From positions 1 to 5,409 of the forward strand of contig VSOB01000100.1 of the NCBI GenBank assembly GCA_009774625.1: DNA of 5,409 nucleotides. The letters run 5' to 3'. How positions within the stretch are numbered: the stretch's first letter is position 1; each line of letters starts with the position of its first letter. The translations under genes and the position numbers were made by a program. The stretch comes from Lachnospiraceae bacterium. GTDB lineage: Bacteria; Bacillota; Clostridia; Lachnospirales; Lachnospiraceae. The notes under the pieces were generated by a model. The model worked only from the letters and a program-made list of their open reading frames with translations. It made no database searches and was not told the DNA's origin. Below are positions 1 through 5,398 of this stretch, in pieces.

Positions 1-530
1 CCACGATAATCATACTGTGCAGGCCGGATATCGAGACTCAGTGTGATGCGCTGGCCGAGCGGCTGGGGTCAGGGGAAAAACAGCTTGCGGAAGGTACTTT
101 CGTATCCGGCCAGGCAGCCTGCGGGAAAGAAGATGGCAGGGCCTCTCAGACAGCAAAGAAGGATGCCGGAAGAGAGAATACAGCAGCAACGGCATTGCCC
201 GGAGCGATTCCGGAGGACATACGAAAACTTGTGGAACGGTGGCAGAGTGTGATCGGAAATGCCCAGATGCCTATGAAACAGTATTTGCGGGAGGCAAGGC
301 CTTCTCTGGATCAGGATAACAGGCTATTGCTGGTGTTTCAGGACGGACTGGCCTCAGATTATTTTCTGCATCAGCCGGATAACAGGCAGAAGCTCAATGC
401 ACTGTTGTCAGACTGTATCGGCAAAGAAGTGGAGGCAGCCATCCAGACGATACAGGATAACAGGGCATTTGAGGACAGTTATGTGGATCTGCAGGCTGTG
501 ATTCATATGGAGATCGAGGAAGAAGAGTAA
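1..530 (+). CDS. dnaX: DNA polymerase III subunit gamma/tau, C-terminal part (5' truncated by window)
   Basis: DnaX is the clamp-loader ATPase subunit that loads the sliding clamp and holds the replicase together at the fork. Only the last 175 codons are present; the reading frame is open from base 3 (first whole codon) to the TAA at 528-530, so the ATPase domain lies upstream of the window. Visible residues 1-20 look like the end of the collar region (IIILCRPDIETQCDALAERL). Residues about 21-64 are a polar, Gly/Ala/Lys-rich linker. Residues about 66-175 form a compact C-terminal domain containing LVERWQSVI, DNRLLLVFQDGLASDYF and IGKEVEAAI, ending in an acidic tail (HMEIEEEE). This matches the style of tau C-termini in Lachnospiraceae, which differ strongly from the E. 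coli domain. Identity is supported by the ybaB and recR genes directly downstream, a classic conserved order. An internal TTG at 195 is not a credible start because the frame continues upstream without a stop. Confidence 0.9.
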   Translation, partial: TIIILCRPDIETQCDALAERLGSGEKQLAEGTFVSGQAACGKEDGRASQTAKKDAGRENTAATALPGAIPEDIRKLVERWQSVIGNAQMPMKQYLREARPSLDQDNRLLLVFQDGLASDYFLHQPDNRQKLNALLSDCIGKEVEAAIQTIQDNRAFEDSYVDLQAVIHMEIEEEE

Positions 531-537
531 GGAATTT

Positions 538-542
538 GGAGG
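538..542 (+). promoter_or_regulatory. Ribosome binding site that fixes the ybaB start
   Basis: GGAGG lies 8 bases before the ATG at 551. A TTG at 536 in the same frame overlaps this site and so cannot be the start it serves. This supports ATG 551 and the N-terminus MAKRGGFPGG. Confidence 0.85.
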
Positions 543-550
543 AAAGAAAA

Positions 551-904
551 ATGGCAAAACGCGGAGGATTTCCGGGCGGCGGCATGCCGGGCAATATGGC
601 GAATCTGATGAAGCAGGCGCAGCGGATGCAGCGTCAGATGGAAGAAAACCAGAAAGAACTGGAGACAAAGGAATTTATTGCAAAATCAGGCGGCGGCGCC
701 GTGGAAGTGACTGTTACAGGGAAAAAAGAAGTGACAAAGGTAAAACTGTCTCAGGAAGTGGTAGATTCGGAGGATGTGGAAATGCTGGAGGATCTGGTGA
801 TGGCTGCCACCAACGAGGCGCTTCGTATGGCAGATGAGGCCAATGCTGAGATGATGGGCAAGATGTCAGGCGGATTGGGTCTGGGCGGAGGTATGCCGTT
901 TTAA
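551..904 (+). CDS. ybaB: YbaB/EbfC family nucleoid-associated protein
   Basis: A 117-residue DNA-binding protein of the YbaB/EbfC family. Family members form tweezer-like dimers that bind DNA and influence nucleoid structure; in several bacteria they are linked to recombination and repair through co-transcription with recR. Seen in the sequence: a Gly/Met-rich N-terminus (GGFPGGGMPGNM, residues 5-16), a long amphipathic helix (NLMKQAQRMQRQMEENQKEL, 18-37), the family core strand region (SGGGAVEVTVTGKKEVTKVKL, in three parts across 46-66), a second helix (VEMLEDLVMAATNEALRMAD, 76-95) and a Gly/Met-rich tail ending GGGMPF. Length and domain order are normal for the family. The gene begins 20 bases after the dnaX stop and its TAA overlaps the recR ATG by one base (TAATG), so it sits in the middle of a tight operon. 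No sign of damage or transfer. Confidence 0.95.
   Translation: MAKRGGFPGGGMPGNMANLMKQAQRMQRQMEENQKELETKEFIAKSGGGAVEVTVTGKKEVTKVKLSQEVVDSEDVEMLEDLVMAATNEALRMADEANAEMMGKMSGGLGLGGGMPF
887..891 (+). promoter_or_regulatory. recR ribosome binding site inside the ybaB coding end, with TAATG stop/start overlap
   Basis: GGAGG (part of GGCGGAGG, 884-891) lies 12 bases before the recR ATG at 904, a little farther than usual. The ybaB stop and recR start share one base at 904. This suggests that recR translation is at least partly coupled to termination on ybaB (inference). Confidence 0.6.
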
Positions 905-1500
905 TGGATTTGTACAGCGGATATATCAATCGGTTAATAGAAGAGCTGGCCGGGCTTCCGGGGATCGGAACCAAGTCGGCGCAGCGGATGGCTTTTTATC
1001 TGGTCAATCTGCCCAAAGCGCGGGTGGAACGCTTTGCGGCTGCTGTTCTGGAAGCAAAAGAGAATGTGCGTTACTGCAGGCAGTGCTGTACGCTGACAGA
1101 TCAGGAATTGTGTCCGGTTTGTTCCAACAGCAGAAGGGACGAAAAGACCATCATGGTCGTGGAAAATTCCCGTGATCTGGCAGCATACGAAAAAACAGGC
1201 AAATATGAAGGGGTTTATCATGTGCTTCATGGGGCAATTTCCCCCATGCTGGGAATTGGTCCGGGCGATATCAGGCTGAAAGAGCTGATGGCAAGGCTGC
1301 AGGATGAAATAAATGAAGTTATCATTGCCACCAATTCCAGCCTGGAAGGAGAAACAACTGCCATGTATATCAGTAAGCTGATCAAACCTACAGGAATCAG
1401 GGTAACAAGGATTGCCAGCGGTGTTCCGGTTGGCGGAGATCTGGAATATATTGATGAAGTGACGCTACTTCGTGCGCTGGAAGGGCGTACCGAATTGTAG
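904..1500 (+). CDS. recR: Recombination mediator protein RecR
   Basis: RecR works with RecO (and RecF) to load RecA onto SSB-coated single-stranded DNA during gap repair. The 198-residue length equals the usual size of Firmicute RecR. Domains in order: a helix-hairpin-helix DNA-binding region (LAGLPGIGTKSAQRMAFYL, 15-33); a four-cysteine zinc site with CxxC pairs (C58/C61 and C70/C73, in YCRQC and LCPVC); a Toprim domain beginning about residue 81 (TIMVVENSRDLAAYEKTG, then YHVLHGAISPMLGIGP at 105-120); and the C-terminal conserved segment IASGVPVGGDLEYIDEVTL with a RAL(E) helix. Many RecR proteins read PMDGIGP where this one has PMLGIGP (L116), a modest variation outside the zinc site. All hallmark motifs are intact, so function is expected to be normal. 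It overlaps ybaB by one base and is followed after 13 bases by galM. Confidence 0.97.
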   Translation: MDLYSGYINRLIEELAGLPGIGTKSAQRMAFYLVNLPKARVERFAAAVLEAKENVRYCRQCCTLTDQELCPVCSNSRRDEKTIMVVENSRDLAAYEKTGKYEGVYHVLHGAISPMLGIGPGDIRLKELMARLQDEINEVIIATNSSLEGETTAMYISKLIKPTGIRVTRIASGVPVGGDLEYIDEVTLLRALEGRTEL

Positions 1501-1513
1501 GAAAGGGAAAAGG

Positions 1514-2548
1514 ATGAAGAAAACAGTATTTGGAACAACCAAAGAAGGCAGAGAAGTATATTTATATACACTGGAAAATCAAAACGGTGTGAAAGCGGAA
1601 GTGACAGATTATGGCGCTGTTCTTGTCAATCTGATTGTGCCCGATAAAAACGGAGTTTTAGAGGATGTTACTCTTGGCTATGATAATCTGGAAGCATACT
1701 ATACCAATGGCAGCTTTTTCGGTGCCACCATTGCTCCCAATGCCAATCGGATCGCCAATGCTTCCTTTACCATTGACGGTACGGTGTATCATCTGGATGC
1801 CAATGATGGTGTGAACAATCTGCACAGTCATTTCGAGCTGGGCACTCATAAGAGAGTGTGGGATGCCGAGCCGGGTGAAAACAGCATTCGATTTACCGTA
1901 GTGTTAAAGGACGGAGAAATGGGATTTCCCGGTAATAAAACCTGCTCTATTACTTATACATTGACGGATGATAATGCACTGCGTCTGGATTATCATGCAT
2001 CCACCGATAAAAAGACAGTTCTCAATCTGACAAACCATGCTTATTTTAATCTGGCAGGGCATGACGGGGGGCTGATCACAGATCATGTACTCTGGCTGCA
2101 TGCAAGCCATTATACGCCTGTGGTGGAAGGCGCGATTCCGACCGGAGAGATTGCGCCTGTAGCAGGCACACCGCTTGACTTTACAAAGGAAAAGCGGATT
2201 GGAGATGAAATTGAAGCGGATTTTGAACAGTTGAAGCTGGTCAGCGGTTATGACCATAATTTTGTGATTGATGACTGGAAGGGAGAACTGCAGCTTGTGG
2301 CAAAGGTTTCAGAACATACAAGCGGCAGAACAATGGAAGTATACACGGACCTTCCGGGGATTCAGTTCTATGCAGGAAACTGTATTGCCGAAACAGTCGG
2401 CAAGGGCGGTGCAGTTTATAAAAAGAGGGACGGTTTCTGCCTGGAAACGGACTATTTCCCCAATGCGGTCAATGAAGGACGGTTCCCATCTGCTGTTTAC
2501 GGACCTGAAAAAGATTATACATCCACAACCATTTATAAATTTGTTTGA
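1514..2548 (+). CDS. galM: Aldose 1-epimerase (galactose mutarotase)
   Basis: GalM interconverts the alpha and beta anomers of aldoses such as galactose and glucose in the cytoplasm, feeding the Leloir pathway. The 344-residue length is normal. The start at ATG 1514 is preceded by an AAAGGG site at 1502-1507; an upstream in-frame start at 1472 lies inside recR and gives an unlikely N-terminus. Family landmarks: VTDYGAVLVNLIVPD (30-44), APNANRIANASFTIDG (74-89, with R79), NNLHSH (101-106, H104), LNLTNHAYFNLAGH (170-183, H175), SGYDHNFVI (244-252, D247) and LETDYFPNAVN (310-320, E311). By alignment in mind with the Lactococcus enzyme (R71, H96, H170, D243, E304), all substrate-binding and catalytic residues are present; E311 is the expected base and H175 the expected acid. 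The usual GRxANR and LHGG motifs are replaced by APNANR and LHSH, a subtype variation that may alter sugar preference. It lacks gal-pathway neighbours here and is instead the last gene of the dnaX-recR operon. Confidence 0.93.
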   Translation: MKKTVFGTTKEGREVYLYTLENQNGVKAEVTDYGAVLVNLIVPDKNGVLEDVTLGYDNLEAYYTNGSFFGATIAPNANRIANASFTIDGTVYHLDANDGVNNLHSHFELGTHKRVWDAEPGENSIRFTVVLKDGEMGFPGNKTCSITYTLTDDNALRLDYHASTDKKTVLNLTNHAYFNLAGHDGGLITDHVLWLHASHYTPVVEGAIPTGEIAPVAGTPLDFTKEKRIGDEIEADFEQLKLVSGYDHNFVIDDWKGELQLVAKVSEHTSGRTMEVYTDLPGIQFYAGNCIAETVGKGGAVYKKRDGFCLETDYFPNAVNEGRFPSAVYGPEKDYTSTTIYKFV

Positions 2549-2584
2549 TTCTCATATTAAGAAACTGTTATTGTGTTTTTGAGG

Positions 2585-2612
2585 AAGTGCCATCCGGGTG
2601 ATGGCACTTTTT
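2585..2612 (+). terminator. Intrinsic (Rho-independent) terminator after galM
   Basis: A perfect 10-base-pair stem (AAGTGCCATC at 2585-2594 with GATGGCACTT at 2600-2609) encloses a 5-base loop (CGGGT) and runs into a T-run at 2608-2612. It starts 36 bases after the galM stop and most likely ends the dnaX-ybaB-recR-galM transcript. Confidence 0.92.
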
Positions 2613-2640
2613 GTCGTAAAAAACAGGGACAGAGAGGACA

Positions 2641-2677
2641 AATTACGAGTCGTATTTCTGCTTTTCGGGGGTATACT
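2641..2677 (+). promoter_or_regulatory. Possible regulated promoter with inverted repeat over the -35 region
   Basis: TATACT at 2672-2677 is a good -10 candidate 42 bases before the next gene. At the -35 distance there is no TTGACA-like box. Instead an inverted repeat, TACGA-G-TCGTA (2644-2654), extendable by AA/TT pairs at 2641-2642 and 2656-2657, covers that position. This layout would fit an activator-dependent or repressor-controlled promoter. The -10 call alone is weak evidence; a promoter somewhere between the terminator at 2612 and the gene at 2719 is expected. Confidence 0.4.
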
Positions 2678-2705
2678 GAAAACGAACAGATGTGTTTTTT
2701 TGGAC

Positions 2706-2712
2706 AAGGAGG
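2706..2712 (+). promoter_or_regulatory. Strong ribosome binding site that fixes the start at 2719
   Basis: AAGGAGG, a near-perfect anti-16S match, sits 6 bases before ATG 2719. An in-frame GTG at 2692 lies upstream of this site and has no comparable binding site, so the shorter protein is preferred. Confidence 0.85.
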
Positions 2713-2718
2713 GAAATT

Positions 2719-3435
2719 ATGGTAGAAAGGCTTCCGAAAAGTGCATGCCTGGTAGGTCAGTCGGAACCGGGTAGAAAAATTTTGATTGAGGAATATGTGA
2801 TTTCCTTTTTGCAGGCCATGATGAAAAAGAAAAAAGGCCCGCATATTATTGTCTTTTTTGGAGACGGATTTGAACGGGACGGCATCAGGCATTTTTTTAT
2901 CAGAGGGGCCGCTTCTCACAGAGCTTCCGGAGAGGGGCTGAAAAAGATGGATGAGTTTTATTTTCAGACGATCGGCAGGCAATATTTTCCCGGCTTAAAA
3001 GGAATCGGCTGGTATTATATGGAAGAAGGGGAAAAAGACATTCTGGAGATTCTGAAGCATATGCGGGAGCAGAACTTCCAGGACTGTGTGGGATATTATT
3101 TGTTTTTTGAAAAAAATGAAGGAATGGAAGAGTATATGCTGCATCGCCAGCGGATGGATAAAAATGGAATCGATGTAATTGGGGAGGCCAGAAGGGAAAC
3201 TGTACTGCTGGAAAAAAGACAGGCTGTAGTCAATCGTAAAAAACCAAATCCCAAACGACCGGCGCCTATGGTGGCTGTACAGATTTTGAATATGGTCAGT
3301 CTCTGCATTCTGATTATCTGCTGTATCATTGCAGTAACCACATTAAACCAGTATGATAAAATGAAACAACTGGAGGAAGCGGTGACCTGTCTGGAAATCA
3401 GTATGGAAGAACAAAAAAATTTACCGGAAGAATGA
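2719..3435 (+). CDS. Unrecognised single-pass membrane protein, possible degenerate JAB/MPN-like N-terminal domain
   Basis: I do not recognise a named family for this 238-residue protein. Seen: a soluble, Lys/Phe/Tyr-rich N-terminal domain (1-170), a basic stretch (K174 K175, K179 R180), one clear membrane helix (about 185-209, VAVQILNMVSLCILIICCII core) and a short C-terminal tail (210-238) that could form a coiled coil (MKQLEEAVTCLEISMEEQKN). The basic side before the helix predicts the N-terminal domain in the cytoplasm and the tail outside. Within the soluble domain, the order strand (HIIVFFGDGF, 42-51), strand (HFFIRGAA, 58-65), helix, then GIGWYYMEEG (95-104), helix, then GYYLFFEKNEGMEEYMLHR (125-143) resembles the layout of JAB/MPN domains, where active members read GWYHSHPG. 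The histidines are absent (Y100, E102), so a metalloprotease role is not supported. The segment between the last helix and GYYLFFE is short for a full MPN fold. This relationship is an inference; the open frame, strong binding site and membrane helix make the gene itself secure. Confidence 0.85.
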   Translation: MVERLPKSACLVGQSEPGRKILIEEYVISFLQAMMKKKKGPHIIVFFGDGFERDGIRHFFIRGAASHRASGEGLKKMDEFYFQTIGRQYFPGLKGIGWYYMEEGEKDILEILKHMREQNFQDCVGYYLFFEKNEGMEEYMLHRQRMDKNGIDVIGEARRETVLLEKRQAVVNRKKPNPKRPAPMVAVQILNMVSLCILIICCIIAVTTLNQYDKMKQLEEAVTCLEISMEEQKNLPEE

Positions 3436-3448
3436 AATATGATATACT
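3420..3448 (+). promoter_or_regulatory. Extended -10 promoter for the DUF5711-like/cvpA pair
   Basis: TTTACC (3420-3425) as -35, a 17-base spacer, then TGATATACT with TATACT (3443-3448) as an extended -10. It overlaps the end of the preceding coding region. Transcription would begin near 3455, giving a leader of about 55 bases before ATG 3510. Both boxes and spacing are good for a housekeeping sigma factor, but this is prediction from sequence only. Confidence 0.6.
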
Positions 3449-3467
3449 GTGAACATCCGGCTGAAAA

Positions 3468-3508
3468 CGCAGTGCCTCAGGACTGCGGTATGACACAGAG
3501 GAGCACTG
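3468..3508 (+). promoter_or_regulatory. Leader with two mutually exclusive hairpins, one masking the Shine-Dalgarno
   Basis: Hairpin A pairs CGCAGT (3468-3473) with ACTGCG (3482-3487), with an 8-base loop. Hairpin B pairs CAGTG (3470-3474) with CACTG (3504-3508), and CCTC (3475-3478) with GAGG (3498-3501), leaving AG (3502-3503) bulged. The strand 3470-3473 is used by both, so they cannot coexist. Hairpin B buries AGAGGAG (3497-3503), the ribosome binding site of the gene at 3510; hairpin A leaves it free. The pairings are seen directly; a regulatory role is inferred and both stems are short. Confidence 0.35.
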
Positions 3509-3509
3509 T

Positions 3510-4703
3510 ATGACAAATATCAGAGATTACATAAAAAGAAAAGAGAAGAGCCAGGAAGAGAGCTTTGGCAAAAAGATTCTTCGGCACCGGCTGACAATTT
3601 TATATCGCAGTATTCTGGTCGTTGCAGTGATTGCGGCCGCAGCCGTAGTGGTAATCGTTCAGGCCAAAAACAGAGTATTCGGTGAATATCAGGTGACTTC
3701 TTCTGTCCCGAGAGAGAGCATTGCCAATTCTTCTATGATCGCATTGGGGGAAAATATTCTTATTTACAGCAGCGACGGCGCCAGCTGTATCGACCGAAAG
3801 GGGGAGGTGCTCTGGAATCAGACATTTGAAATACAGGATCCTATTGTTGCTATCTGTGAAAACACGGTTGCAATCGGTGACTATAATGGAAGCACTATCT
3901 ACTTAATGAATACAGAAAAAACCATTGGGGAAATTGATACTAAAATGCCTATTCGTAACTTCACGGTTTCTGCAAGCGGAATTGTGGCAGCAGTACTGGA
4001 TGACACTGCCGATACCACATGGATTTATCTGTTTGATACTTCCGGTAATACGCTGGTATATTTTAAAACATCGATGAAAGACAGCGGGTATCCGATGAGT
4101 GTTTCCATTTCCGATAATGGTTATCTGGTGGGCGTATCCTATCTCTATATGGATAACGGAATGATGCGTTCCAGCGTTGCGTTTTATAATTTCGGCCCGG
4201 TGGGACAAAACGAAATAGACAATTTTGTAAGCAGCTATGATTACATCGATACGGTGGTGCCTTTTGTAAAGTTTTTAAACAATGAAAAGGCTGTGGCTGT
4301 TGCAGATAACAGGCTTGTGTTTTTTGAAGGAAATCAGAAACCGATCAGTATTGCAGATATTTTACTGGACAGCCGGATAGAAGGGATCTATTATGGAAAC
4401 GGTTATGTGGCGCTGCTTTACAACGACGTAACCGGGAATGCTCTTTACAAAGCAGATATTTACAATGACAGCGGTAAGCTGGAAGATACACTTATGCTTG
4501 ATTTTCAGTTTTCTGACATTTTATTTCATAAAGATAAAGTGATTGTTTACAACGAACAGGAATGTGTGGTACATACGATTGGTGGTATGGACAATTTTAA
4601 CGGTAATTTTAATAAACAGGCATTGATATTGATTCCGGCCAATGCATCCTATGAATATGTTATGGTAACACCGGACTCTATTGATACGATTGAACTAAAA
4701 TAA
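3510..4703 (+). CDS. DUF5711-like single-pass membrane protein with predicted extracytoplasmic beta-propeller
   Basis: A 397-residue protein of unknown function. Start ATG 3510 has AGAGGAG 6 bases upstream. Seen: a short, highly charged cytoplasmic N-terminus (residues 1-30, many K/R/E), one membrane helix (about 31-50, LYRSILVVAVIAAAAVVVIV), then a long domain that is nearly all beta. This domain shows repeated four-strand-like units, for example IALGENILIYSSDGASCID followed by GEVLWNQ (77-104), then IVAICENTVAIGDYNGSTI followed by YLMN (112-134), FTVSASGIVAAVLDD and WIYLFDTSGNTLVYF, SVSISDNGYLVGVSYLYMDN, VKFLNNEKAVAVADNRLVFF and IEGIYYGNGYVALLYND. These fit a WD40/PQQ-like propeller of about seven blades. 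No catalytic motif or signal-peptidase site is visible, so it is probably anchored with the propeller outside, acting in binding or sensing. The overall design fits what I recall of DUF5711 proteins of Clostridia; the family name is from memory, not a search. It is followed after 36 bases, with no terminator, by the CvpA gene, so the two are probably co-transcribed. Confidence 0.8.
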   Translation: MTNIRDYIKRKEKSQEESFGKKILRHRLTILYRSILVVAVIAAAAVVVIVQAKNRVFGEYQVTSSVPRESIANSSMIALGENILIYSSDGASCIDRKGEVLWNQTFEIQDPIVAICENTVAIGDYNGSTIYLMNTEKTIGEIDTKMPIRNFTVSASGIVAAVLDDTADTTWIYLFDTSGNTLVYFKTSMKDSGYPMSVSISDNGYLVGVSYLYMDNGMMRSSVAFYNFGPVGQNEIDNFVSSYDYIDTVVPFVKFLNNEKAVAVADNRLVFFEGNQKPISIADILLDSRIEGIYYGNGYVALLYNDVTGNALYKADIYNDSGKLEDTLMLDFQFSDILFHKDKVIVYNEQECVVHTIGGMDNFNGNFNKQALILIPANASYEYVMVTPDSIDTIELK

Positions 4704-4739
4704 AACAGGCACCGGAAAAAGGGAGAGGATACATAGGAT

Positions 4740-5243
4740 ATGAATATTGTGTTTTTTGTGGTTTTACTGCTTTTGATCGGCGGAGGTATGAAAGGGTATA
4801 AGAGAGGGATGGTGGAAGAACTGAACACTGTCATTGCCCTGATACTTGCGTTGGCGGCGATTGCCATGTTTGTTGTGGCAGCCAAAGGCTATATGGAGCA
4901 CGAAACACTGCGGACGATACTGGGGGTGGTCTGCATGACGATAGCGATTCTGGTATATAAGATAACAGATTTTATTTTATCATCGTTAAAATTGATTTCG
5001 TCAATTCCTGTACTGCGCGGCGTTAACAAACTGCTGGGCTTTGGTGTGGGAGTATTGGAATCCGTACTTTTGATATGGGCAGTTTTTATCATTATTGTGG
5101 CATTTGAATTTGGAGGAATCAGCAAATACATATTGACAGATATCCGGGAAAATGCCCTTCTGATCTGGCTCTTTCAGAATAATTATCTGGCGGATCTGAT
5201 AGCTGACTGGCTGCCGATGATCTCGGAGGTACTCTCCGCTTAG
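4740..5243 (+). CDS. CvpA family membrane protein
   Basis: A 167-residue integral membrane protein of the CvpA (colicin V production) family. Enterobacterial CvpA was found through its need in colicin V export and is tied to envelope homeostasis; the molecular role in Firmicutes is unclear. Seen: four membrane helices at about 2-17, 29-48, 58-80 and 100-124; the family signature after helix 1, GYKRGMVEEL (19-28); and the conserved segment before helix 4, IPVLRGVNKLLGFGVGVLES (89-108). The tail (125-167) is partly amphipathic (NALLIWLFQNNYLADLIADW). Length is normal for a stand-alone CvpA protein, with no fused protease domain as in MarP-type proteins. The best binding site is GGGAGAGG (4721-4728), 11 bases before ATG 4740, slightly far but acceptable; an AGG at 4735 is too close. 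It probably shares a transcript with the propeller gene upstream. No clear terminator follows it. Confidence 0.9.
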   Translation: MNIVFFVVLLLLIGGGMKGYKRGMVEELNTVIALILALAAIAMFVVAAKGYMEHETLRTILGVVCMTIAILVYKITDFILSSLKLISSIPVLRGVNKLLGFGVGVLESVLLIWAVFIIIVAFEFGGISKYILTDIRENALLIWLFQNNYLADLIADWLPMISEVLSA

Positions 5244-5285
5244 AAAGCAGAACGATAAGATTTTAAAAAATATCGAAAATAACTG

Positions 5286-5315
5286 TTGACAAATATAGGG
5301 AATTGATGATAATAT
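5286..5315 (+). promoter_or_regulatory. Strong sigma-A type promoter (candidate P1 of a downstream operon)
   Basis: A perfect TTGACA (5286-5291) is followed by overlapping -10 candidates: GATAAT (5308-5313, 16-base spacer) or TAATAT (5310-5315, 18-base spacer) with an extended TGA before it. The region just upstream (5261-5283) is very A/T-rich, as in an UP element. Transcription would start near 5320. No start codon with a binding site follows inside the window, so its target lies beyond the right edge. Confidence 0.75.
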
Positions 5316-5328
5316 AAAATTCCACCGC

Positions 5329-5390
5329 GGATAAGAGAGCGGGAAGGGGAAAGCTCGAAGAGAAGAGCTGGAAGAAAAAAGTAAAAAAGG
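5329..5390 (+). other. Purine-rich non-coding leader
   Basis: Of 62 bases only 8 are pyrimidines. It contains a small hairpin (AGCTC 5352-5356 with GAGCT 5365-5369) and repeated GAAGAG-like units, but no open frame with a start. It lies between the two promoter elements and would be the first transcribed part of the P1 transcript. Confidence 0.5.
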
Positions 5391-5398
5391 TCTTGACT
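5371..5398 (+). promoter_or_regulatory. Possible second promoter (-35 box with A-rich upstream element), cut by window end
   Basis: TTGACT (5393-5398) matches five of six -35 consensus bases and is preceded by an A-tract region (5371-5390, with runs of six A at 5375-5380 and 5383-5388) resembling an UP element. The matching -10 would fall at about 5415-5421, outside the window. Tandem strong promoters with A-tracts are typical of rRNA operons in Clostridia, so this may be P2 of such an operon; only half the promoter can be seen. Confidence 0.4.

Noticed and set aside
43..252. Plus-strand frame of 69 codons at the left edge
   Set aside because: The dnaX frame covers the same bases without a stop and continues into a recognisable C-terminal domain.
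314..464. Three exact copies of GGATAACAGG in dnaX (314-323, 377-386, 455-464)
   Set aside because: All three are in frame and encode Asp-Asn-Arg with the same codons, at unequal spacing (63 and 78 bases). A near copy also occurs in the propeller gene around 4304. Coincidental codon reuse is the simpler explanation than a DNA repeat or binding site.
408..668. Minus-strand open frame of 86 codons across the end of dnaX and start of ybaB
   Set aside because: It is antisense to two secure genes, has no family likeness and a composition typical of reversed coding frames. The same applies to the minus-strand frames at 714-974, 934-1230, 1227-1571, 1904-2257, 2557-2982, 3903-4208, 4649-4885 and 4889-5131.
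2268..2582. Plus-strand open frame of 104 codons overlapping the end of galM in another frame
   Set aside because: galM is intact through its conserved C-terminus to 2548, so this is an out-of-frame shadow; it does not indicate a frameshift.
2692..2718. Upstream GTG start giving a nine-residue longer protein (MFFWTRREI)
   Set aside because: The strong AAGGAGG site lies inside this extension and is placed correctly only for ATG 2719.
3468..3487. Hairpin CGCAGT/ACTGCG as a terminator after the pseudo-MPN gene
   Set aside because: No T-run follows, and it lies downstream of a good promoter. It is better described as part of the leader of the next gene.
5253..5275. Hairpin CGATA/TATCG after cvpA as a terminator
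   Set aside because: The stem is only five pairs, A/T-rich, with a 13-base loop and no T-run after it. It more likely belongs to the A/T-rich region upstream of the promoter.
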